Assembly (NCBI GenBank): GCA_947165745.1
Contig: CAMVBO010000151.1
Span: 1 to 5,340 of the forward strand
Direction of reading: 5' to 3'
Source of the DNA: an uncultured Clostridia bacterium
GTDB lineage: Bacteria; Bacillota_A; Clostridia; Christensenellales; Aristaeellaceae
Length of the DNA stretch: 5,340 bases
A program made the position numbers and the translations under genes. The notes beneath the pieces are model-generated. The model did not search any database and was not told the origin of the DNA. It worked only from the letters and a program-made list of their open reading frames with translations. Below, one piece after another: positions 1 through 5,340 of the stretch (position 1 is the stretch's first letter; the number at the start of each line of letters is the position of its first letter).

Positions 1-782
<782 letters not shown>

Positions 783-785
783 TCC

Positions 786-1049
786 ATGGCGCTGATTCAC
801 CTGACGGTCGTCACCCCACAGGGCAAGTTCTATGACGACGACGCCCAGCGCGTGATGGTGCGCACCACCGGCGGCGACGTGGCCATCCTGCCGCACCACA
901 TCGACTATTCCGCCTCCCTGGGCGAGGGCGAAGCCCGCGTCACCGACGCGGAGGGCAACGTTCGCCGCGCGCGGGTGAGCGGCGGGCTCCTGCATGTGGC
1001 CAGCGACCAGGTGCACGTGATCACCCAGCAGTTCGAGTGGGTGGAATAA
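786..1049 (+). CDS. atpC: F1 ATP synthase epsilon subunit, short form without C-terminal helices
   Basis: Epsilon belongs to the central stalk: its N-terminal beta-sandwich binds gamma and the c-ring, and in most bacteria its C-terminal helical hairpin can extend to inhibit ATP hydrolysis. This protein has only 87 residues against the usual 130-140. It opens with a typical strand (IHLTVVTPQGKFY), has the family core GDVAILPHH (canonical GxxxILPGH) and SGGLLHV, and stops just after the sandwich at two tandem stop codons (TAA TAA, 1047-1052). A hairpin terminator begins 15 bases later, so no room remains for a frameshifted helical domain. The short form therefore looks genuine. The ATG is set by GGGGAG (772-777), 8 bases upstream, inside the end of atpD. 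Position directly after atpD is the standard order. The assignment is strong; the functional consequence (loss of epsilon inhibition) is inference from the missing domain. Confidence 0.93.
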   Translation: MALIHLTVVTPQGKFYDDDAQRVMVRTTGGDVAILPHHIDYSASLGEGEARVTDAEGNVRRARVSGGLLHVASDQVHVITQQFEWVE

Positions 1050-1066
1050 TAACCAATCAAAACCCC

Positions 1067-1105
1067 GGCGGCCCGGACATATGTCCGGGCCGCCATATAT
1101 TTGTA
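1067..1105 (+). terminator. Intrinsic terminator of the atp operon
   Basis: Bases 1067-1080 and 1081-1094 are perfect reverse complements (arm GGCGGCCCGGACAT), giving a GC-rich stem of about 12 bp with a tight loop. The following stretch ATATATTTGT is AT-rich, though not a clean T run. It starts 17 bases after the atpC stop, as expected for the end of the atp operon. The dyad is symmetric, but I see no minus-strand gene that would need it. Confidence 0.8.
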
Positions 1106-1128
1106 CCGGTTTGTTCAAATCCTTCGGA

Positions 1129-1157
1129 TTGCTTCAAAGCGATTGGCCATGTATAAT
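1129..1157 (+). promoter_or_regulatory. Sigma-A-type promoter for the L,D-transpeptidase gene
   Basis: A perfect -10 box TATAAT (1152-1157) lies exactly 17 bases after TTGCTT (1129-1134), a partial match to the -35 consensus TTGACA. Transcription would start near 1164, about 217 bases before the ATG at 1381. Just downstream are two small inverted repeats, CCAT-N5-ATGG (1162-1174) and GCCAT-AA-ATGGC (1183-1194), which could be an operator or hairpins at the 5' end of the RNA. This is the only convincing promoter between the atp terminator and the next gene. Confidence 0.65.
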
Positions 1158-1163
1158 GATACC

Positions 1164-1380
1164 ATCGACAATGGAAACATCTGCCATAAATGGCGGATTC
1201 TTCCAAACGATCTCCGGCGAGGCCCTGCGGTCTCCGCCGGACCGCGCGACGCCCGCATGCGGCGGGCCGTCCGCTGATCGGGACAACCCAAGAGCATAGC
1301 GACACAATCGGCCCGGTGATGCAACAAAAAGGCGTTTGTGCGCGTCTGATGTATGCATCAAACGAGCCGGAGGGATCGGA
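1164..1380 (+). other. Long GC-rich leader, no gene; candidate structured 5' UTR
   Basis: No credible coding sequence lies here. The predicted transcript leader can form several hairpins. Bases 1213-1219 pair with 1235-1241 (TCCGGCG/CGCCGGA). Bases 1227-1232 pair with 1240-1245 (GCGGTC/GACCGC). These two pairings overlap and exclude each other. A third stem pairs 1248-1256 with 1262-1271 (GACGCCCGC / GCGGG-C-CGTC, one bulge, five-base loop), and TGATG-TATG-CATCA lies at 1348-1361. I do not recognise a known riboswitch or T-box core. GC-rich DNA forms such pairs easily by chance, so a regulatory function is only a possibility. Confidence 0.35.
1369..1374 (+). promoter_or_regulatory. Ribosome binding site fixing the transpeptidase start
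   Basis: GGAGGG ends 6 bases before the ATG at 1381. The frame is also open upstream to a TTG at 1336, but that start has no purine-rich site and would put 15 polar residues ahead of a clear signal peptide. The ATG at 1381 is therefore preferred. Confidence 0.85.
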
Positions 1381-2055
1381 ATGAAGCAATTTAAGATCAT
1401 ACTGTCCGTGCTGCTGCTGATTGCCCTGGCCGCCATCGCGGCGGGCTTTGGCAGCGCTGAAGATACCAAAGAAGCGTGGCAGGCGGATATCCTGAAGCTG
1501 ATGAAGCCGGAGAACGCCCCCAGGAGCACCAGTATCCATTACGACCTCAAGCTGCCGGAGGGCGCGGAGGTGACGCGCAAGAGCGTGAACCAGGAGCTGG
1601 TCAGCACCAAGGGGGACGTGTTGAACGTTGAGTTCCGCTTCGTGCTGAACGGCCTGACCCTGGGCGACGGCCAGTGGGCCACGATCGACGAATGGCTCAA
1701 GGGCCTGGTGCTGGGCGCGGTGCAGAATGTGCGCGCAGACGCCGAGTCGCTGGCCAACGTGGTGGCGGAGAGCTATCGCGCCAAGCGCGCGGCGGCCCAG
1801 CCGGGGGAGACCGGCATGCCGGTGTGGGCCAGCGAGGGTCTTCTGCTGGAGGACGTGATCGCCACCGTGCCCTACTATCCGGAACTCAGCCTTGACGTGA
1901 ACGGTTCCGCCACCCAGCGGCTCCAGCAAAAGCTGATCCAGCTGGGCTATCTGGACGGCAGGGCCGACGGCTTCTACGGCGAAAAGACCCAGGAGGCGGT
2001 CAGGCAGCTGGAGGGCTATGTGAGGGAGTTGGAGCAGGATGTGATCGACAACCTG

Positions 2056-2223
2056 CCCACGCCGTCGCCCACGCCCACCCTGGCGCCCACGCCCACCCCT
2101 GTGCCCACGCCCACACCCCAGCCGAACACCATCGCGCTGGCGGCGGTCACGCCCCTGCCCACGGCTCAACCCACGCCCACGCCCGAGCCCATGCCCACCC
2201 CGGCGCCCACGCCCATGACCCCC
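2056..2223 (+). repeat. Pro/Thr-rich low-complexity linker (CCCACG-type DNA repeats)
   Basis: The DNA is built from irregular copies of CCCACG/CCCACC and encodes [20 protein letters not shown] followed by more of the same, with one non-repetitive island ([11 protein letters not shown]) in the middle. It covers residues 226-281 of the transpeptidase. Such linkers are usually extended and let cell-wall proteins span the peptidoglycan layer. Repeats of this kind are prone to change in copy number and to misassembly. Confidence 0.85.
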
Positions 2224-2398
2224 GTGGACGGCGTGGCGGACGGCATGCTGCAGGCCTATCTGTTCAGCGACGACTTCCAGGTCTGCCGGGGCGATCTGCG
2301 CACCGGGGACGAGGGCGGCGCGGTTCAGCGGGTGCAGACGCGCCTTTCGCAGCTGGGCTACACCACAGATCCTGCCGACGGCAGCTTTGGCGGCGGTA

Positions 2399-2412
2399 CC
2401 GCCCGCGCTGCG
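2399..2412 (+). other. Frameshift site: apparent loss of one GC dinucleotide
   Basis: The sequence GCCCGCGCTGCGC (2401-2413) reads TARA in frame 1 up to 2409, while the continuing PG-binding repeat is in frame 2 from 2405 ([11 protein letters not shown]). If the run were GCCCGCGCGCTGCGC, it would read T-A-R-A-L-R-I-F-Q. That matches the spacing in the other three repeats ([27 protein letters not shown]). Removing a single base instead would leave the repeat one residue short, so a two-base loss in a short GC run fits best. Confidence 0.85.
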
Positions 2413-3408
2413 CATTTTCCAGTATTACAGCGGCCTGGATCAGACCGGTATCGCGGACGCGGCCACCCAGCGGCGGCTGTTTGCCGCGGACGCCGCGGCG
2501 CCGGACAACGCCATGCTGACGGTGGGTTCCAGCGGAGACGCCGTATCGAAGCTGCAAAAGCGCCTGCGCGTGCTGGGCTTTGCGTCCATCGCCGTGGACG
2601 GCGGCTTTGGCAGCTCCACCAAGTCCGGCGTGGAGAACCTACAAACCTATATGCGCGAGATGGAGGAGGACGCGGTCGCGGCTTCCACCGCAAGCGAGCT
2701 GACCGTGGAGGTCAACGGCGTGGCGGACCCGCTGCTGCTGGACGACTTCTACTCCGACAGCTTCCCGGCCATCCCTGCCGCCATGCAAAACGGCTCGACC
2801 GGCAGAGATGTCGTCAGGCTGCAGCGAAGGCTTACGACGCTGGAATACTACACCAGCGTGCTGGATGGGCAGTATGGCTCGGGGACGACCGAGGCGGTCT
2901 CCGAGTTCCAGAAGCGCAACGGCCTGGAGGAAACCGGCATCGCCGATCATACCACCCTGGCCACGCTGTTTGACGAGAACGCGAAGAAGGCGCTGAAGCC
3001 CTATGTGCTGAAGGTCAGCACCGCCGATCAGCGGGTGTATGCCTACGCGCCGGACGCCAACGGCGAGTACACCCAGCTGGTGCGCACGATGAAGTGCTCC
3101 ACCGGCCGGAAATCCACGCCCACGCCCACCGGCACTTTCCAGGACAGCACCTGTCCCGGCGCGCGCTGGCACTACTTCACCAAGTTCCACTGCTGGGCCC
3201 AGTACGCCTTCTATATCCAGGGCGACATCATGTTCCACTCGGTGCTGTATAACAGCAAGGGCGGAAAGGTGACACAGAGTTCCGTCAACCACCTGGGCAG
3301 CAAGGCCTCCCACGGCTGCGTGCGCCTGAGCGTGGAGGATGCCAAGTGGATCTGGAGCAACTGCCCTGCGAAGACCAAGGTGATCGTGTACTGATCAATC
3401 GAAACCAA

Positions 3409-3445
3409 AACAAAGCGGAGCGACGTATCGTCGCTCCGCTTTGTT
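3409..3445. terminator. Bidirectional terminator between convergent genes
   Basis: Bases 3409-3425 and 3429-3445 form a perfect 17-bp stem around the loop TAT. Read on the plus strand, it follows the transpeptidase stop by 14 bases and its 3' flank continues TTGTTG, part of it within the stem. Read on the minus strand, it follows the lipoprotein stop by 11 bases and continues into TTTTGGTTT. Its position between two converging genes and T-rich flanks on both sides suggest it serves both. Confidence 0.9.
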
Positions 3446-3456
3446 GTCCGCCCTTG

Positions 3457-4314
3457 TCAGTCCCGCTCCACCAGCTCGCAGGATTTCACCATGTAGCGCA
3501 TCATGCTTTCCATTGCGGTGTAATCCTCGTAAGTGGCGCAGAAGTGGAACACATACACCACGCGGCCCACGGACGTGCCGATGATAAAGCCCTTCACCTC
3601 GTTCTCGCCGGAATAGGCCAGGTAGGTGTTGCTCATGGCGCGCTTGCCCAGGAAGGTCTCGCCGCCGTTGGCCGTGCCGGCCTGGAAGGTGGCGGCGTCA
3701 TATTGCTTGTGGACCAGCCGCATGTAGTTGCTCAGCTGCTCGATCATGACCTCGTCGTCAGGGGTATGCACCAGCCGCTTGGCGGTGATGGCCACGCGGG
3801 CGGGGAAGTCGCCCTTTTCCACCTTCTCCCGGAAGCAGATGGTGTAAATGCCGGGCAGATTCTCCCAATGGGAGGGATAATTGAACGTAAAGCCCAGGGA
3901 GGTGTCCGTCAGCGCCGAGTATTGATAGGTGTTGGTGTCCACCGCGGGGTGCTTGGTGGGCGCGGCTTCGCCGTCCCCTGGGCCTTCGGCGTCCGGCTGA
4001 GCGGCCGCCTCCGGCTCCGCGACGTCTTCACCGATGCCCTCCAGCATGTTGTCGATGCTGAAATACTCGTCGTCCTCCGACGCCGTGGCACCCTCCGCGG
4101 GCACGACGGGCTCCAGCGTGGGCATCTCCTCCAGCGCCGCGCTTTGATCTTCCTCGCCGTGATAGCCCTCGTCAGGGGTCTGTGTAACCTCCGGCGCGCC
4201 GGGCATGAACGCGTCCTGGGTCGCGCCTTCCGGGGCTTTGTCGCCCTTTTTGCAGCCGCACAGCGCCAGCGTGCACAGCGCGACAATCAGCGCCAGGCTC
4301 AATAGCTTCTTCAA
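3457..4314 (-). CDS. Putative lipoprotein with PsbP/Mog1-like C-terminal domain, unknown function
   Basis: The 285-aa product has a lipoprotein signal: MKKLLSLALI, a hydrophobic core, then the lipobox L18-C-G-C21 followed by KK. It should be lipidated on Cys21 and held on the outer face of the membrane. Residues about 22-127 are an acidic, Pro/Ala/Thr/Glu-rich linker with no recognisable fold. Residues about 128-282 look folded and contain GFTFNYPSHW (141-150), a motif like the start of PsbP/Mog1-type domains ("GFSFxYPxxW"), alternating strands and a helical end. That resemblance is from memory and weak; no enzyme motif is visible. The start is TTG at 4312-4314, chosen because GGAGGAA lies 6 bases upstream and the signal peptide begins right there. 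It follows murC by 29 bases on the same strand, so the two are probably co-transcribed, and it ends at the shared terminator. A surface or envelope role is inferred only from the anchor and neighbours. Confidence 0.85.
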   Translation of the reverse strand: MKKLLSLALIVALCTLALCGCKKGDKAPEGATQDAFMPGAPEVTQTPDEGYHGEEDQSAALEEMPTLEPVVPAEGATASEDDEYFSIDNMLEGIGEDVAEPEAAAQPDAEGPGDGEAAPTKHPAVDTNTYQYSALTDTSLGFTFNYPSHWENLPGIYTICFREKVEKGDFPARVAITAKRLVHTPDDEVMIEQLSNYMRLVHKQYDAATFQAGTANGGETFLGKRAMSNTYLAYSGENEVKGFIIGTSVGRVVYVFHFCATYEDYTAMESMMRYMVKSCELVERD

Positions 4315-4320
4315 ATTGGT

Positions 4321-4327
4321 TTCCTCC
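4321..4327 (-). promoter_or_regulatory. Ribosome binding site supporting a TTG start
   Basis: On the minus strand GGAGGAA lies 6 bases before the TTG at 4314. No ATG or GTG in the same frame lies at a suitable distance, and the signal peptide begins MKKLLSL at exactly this codon. The site sits in the 29-base gap after murC. Confidence 0.85.
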
Positions 4328-4343
4328 GATGTAAACTTGGCTT

Positions 4344-5340
4344 TTATCGCTTCGTGTCGCCGTGCAGCGCGATCTGCTCGTTCAGCAGGTCGATGTCGCC
4401 GCAGCCGTGGCTGATCATGATGTCGCCCGGCTGCCAGTGCTCGCGCAGCCAGGCCTCGGTGCCGTCGAAGGTGTGGGTGACCACGGCATCCACGCCGCGC
4501 GCGCGCAGCGGTTCAAGCAGCATTTCGGATCTGATGTCGCCGGGGTCCGCCTCCCGCGCACCCATGATGTCGGTAATCAGCAGCTTGTCCGCCTGGTCAA
4601 AGGTCTCCACAAACTGGTCAAACAGCGTCTTGGTGCGGGAATAGGTGTGGGGCTGCCACACGCTCCAAAGCGTCTTATGGGGCTGCAGCGCGGCGATCTT
4701 CAGCGCGTTCTTGATCTCGGCGGGGTTGTGGCCGTAGTCGGTGTAGCACTTCACGCCGTCGGTGACGCTGGTCAGCTCAAAGCGTCGGTGCGCGCCGATG
4801 AAATTGGAAAGCGCCTCGGCCACCCTTGCCATGTCCAGACCACGAATATGGGCGGCGCAGATCACGGCCAGCGCATCCAGCATATTCGCCTCGCTGGACA
4901 CGTTCAGGTGGAAATCGCCCAGCGCTTCGCCGTCCAGCATCGCGGTGAAGGAAGCGCGGCCCAGCTCGTCATAGGTCAGGTTCGCCGGGCGCAGCATGCA
5001 GCCCTCGCCCAGGCCGTAGGTCATGTGGTTGCAATCGGCGTTCAGGCATACCCGCCGGGCGCGCTCGTCGTCGCCCCAGGCGATGCACCAGCCGTCCTTC
5101 GGCACGATGGCCGCGAACTTCACAAAGGCCGCCTCGATGTCGTCGATGTCCTTGTAGAAGTCCAGGTGATCCTCGTCGATGTTCAGTATGATGGCCACGG
5201 TGGGCTTGAAGTGCAGGAAGCTGGCGTTGTACTCGCAGGCCTCGCAGATGAAGTCGTGGTCGCCGCCCACGCGGGTGGAACCGCCGATGAAATCCAGCTC
5301 GCCGCCGATGTGGATGGTGGGATCGGCTCCCGCCTGCATG
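4344..5340 (-). CDS. murC: UDP-N-acetylmuramate--L-alanine ligase, C-terminal part (5' end outside window)
   Basis: MurC is a cytoplasmic ATP-dependent ligase that adds L-alanine to UDP-MurNAc, the first peptide step of peptidoglycan synthesis. Some 331 codons are visible of a usual 450-480. The missing N-terminus holds the UDP-binding domain and the ATP loop (GTHGKT), so the ATG at 5339 (MQAGADPTIHIGG) is an internal methionine. Visible motifs by fragment residue are EACEYNASFLHF (33-44), NIDEDHLDFY (53-62) of the central ATPase domain, GAHRRFE (182-188), DYGHNPAEI (201-209) and QPHTYSR (229-235) of the C-terminal ligase domain, and GCGDIDLLNEQI near the end. Two sites differ from the common family pattern: HNPAE where DYxHHPTE is usual, and SEANMLDALA where GxHNxxNAxA is usual. 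The central-domain and EACEY features favour MurC over MurD, E or F or Mpl. It is followed by the lipoprotein gene 29 bases on; its promoter lies outside the window. Confidence 0.92.
   Translation of the reverse strand, partial: MQAGADPTIHIGGELDFIGGSTRVGGDHDFICEACEYNASFLHFKPTVAIILNIDEDHLDFYKDIDDIEAAFVKFAAIVPKDGWCIAWGDDERARRVCLNADCNHMTYGLGEGCMLRPANLTYDELGRASFTAMLDGEALGDFHLNVSSEANMLDALAVICAAHIRGLDMARVAEALSNFIGAHRRFELTSVTDGVKCYTDYGHNPAEIKNALKIAALQPHKTLWSVWQPHTYSRTKTLFDQFVETFDQADKLLITDIMGAREADPGDIRSEMLLEPLRARGVDAVVTHTFDGTEAWLREHWQPGDIMISHGCGDIDLLNEQIALHGDTKR

Larger units (their letters stand above)
1381..3394 (+). pseudogene. Secreted PG-binding L,D-transpeptidase (YkuD), split by a two-base frameshift
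   Basis: L,D-transpeptidases use a cysteine to form 3-3 crosslinks or exchange residues in peptidoglycan outside the membrane. The gene reads in one frame from 1381 to about 2406 and in the next frame to the stop at 3392-3394. Restoring two bases gives 671 aa. Domains: signal peptide 1-26 ([10 protein letters not shown]..., possible cleavage after GSA); unknown domain 27-172; PG-binding repeats at 173-295 (interrupted by a Pro/Thr linker, 226-281), 309-368, 383-458 and 472-531; YkuD domain about 541-671 with TPTPTGTF, His620 in MFHSV and the catalytic motif SHGCVRL (His645, Cys647). Read literally, the 5' frame runs out of frame to 2973 (530 aa) and lacks the catalytic domain; the 3' frame is open from a TTG at 2387 without a ribosome site. 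Both halves are otherwise undamaged, so this is either a recent mutation or a sequencing/assembly error. The family assignment is firm. Confidence 0.9.

Noticed and set aside
1081..1299. Small plus-strand open frame in the intergenic region
   Set aside because: It begins inside the terminator hairpin, spans the promoter, and has no ribosome binding site or plausible composition.
1336..1380. Upstream TTG start for the transpeptidase gene
   Set aside because: There is no ribosome site before it, and it would bury the signal peptide behind 15 residues. The ATG at 1381 has GGAGGG at ideal distance.
1164..1380. Known riboswitch (ydaO cyclic-di-AMP, cyclic-di-GMP, T-box)
   Set aside because: I looked for the conserved cores of these classes and did not find them. 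Only generic GC-rich hairpins are visible.
2399..2412. Programmed ribosomal frameshift or phase-variable switch
   Set aside because: The restoring shift is by two bases, there is no classic slippery heptamer, and the GC run is too short to be a typical slippage switch. A mutation or sequence error is simpler, though not excluded.
1057..2415. Long minus-strand open frame (452 codons) opposite the transpeptidase gene
   Set aside because: Its product is a Gly/Arg/His-rich mirror of the Pro/Thr linker, it runs through the promoter and the atp terminator region, and it has no known motif. It is a GC-rich antisense shadow.
2639..3313. Minus-strand open frame opposite the YkuD domain
   Set aside because: The plus strand encodes conserved PG-binding and SHGCVRL motifs here; the antisense product has none.
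3346..4305. Long plus-strand open frame opposite the lipoprotein gene
   Set aside because: It overlaps the transpeptidase 3' end, passes through the 17-bp terminator hairpin and shows no recognisable family, while the opposite strand has a signal peptide, lipobox and ribosome site.
5320..5339. True start of murC at the ATG at 5339
   Set aside because: The residues there (AGADPTIHIGG) correspond to the middle of MurC; the UDP-binding and ATP-loop regions must lie beyond the window.

Overview
The window looks like chromosomal DNA from a GC-rich Gram-positive anaerobe, most likely of the class Clostridia. Several things suggest this: purine-rich Shine-Dalgarno sites (GGAGGG, GGAGGAA) 6 bases before starts, a TTG start, a lipobox protein, a secreted L,D-transpeptidase with a Pro/Thr linker, and MurC with the EACEY signature I associate with Firmicutes. 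A more exact placement (for example Oscillospirales or Christensenellales) is a guess. Most of the content is housekeeping energy and cell-wall genes. I see no mobile element, CRISPR array, tRNA or rRNA.

Layout. Bases 1-782 (+) hold the 3' part of atpD (F1 ATP synthase beta). It is followed at once by a very short atpC (786-1049, +; 87 aa) that lacks the C-terminal helical domain of epsilon. A perfect hairpin (1067-1094) closes the atp operon. Next comes a 286-base gene-free stretch with a good sigma-A-type promoter (1129-1157) and a GC-rich leader of about 217 bases. This leads into a secreted peptidoglycan-binding/L,D-transpeptidase gene (1381-3394, +). The gene is interrupted near 2401-2410, where two bases (one GC unit) appear to be missing. 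Restoring them gives one continuous protein of 671 aa: signal peptide, unknown N-terminal domain, four PG-binding repeats and a YkuD catalytic domain. A 17-bp perfect hairpin (3409-3445) then separates it from convergent minus-strand genes. These are a lipoprotein (3457-4314, TTG start) and, upstream of it, the 3' part of murC (4344-5340), probably co-transcribed.

How the parts relate. MurC makes UDP-MurNAc-L-Ala, the first peptide step of peptidoglycan synthesis. The L,D-transpeptidase would crosslink or modify finished peptidoglycan outside the cell. The lipoprotein is a membrane-anchored surface protein of unknown role that shares murC's transcript. The two cell-wall units are convergent and separately transcribed, so a joint function is only suggested by proximity. 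The most interesting points are the two-base lesion in the transpeptidase gene, the repeat architecture in which a Pro/Thr linker splits a PG-binding repeat, the stripped-down epsilon subunit, and the long leader before the transpeptidase.
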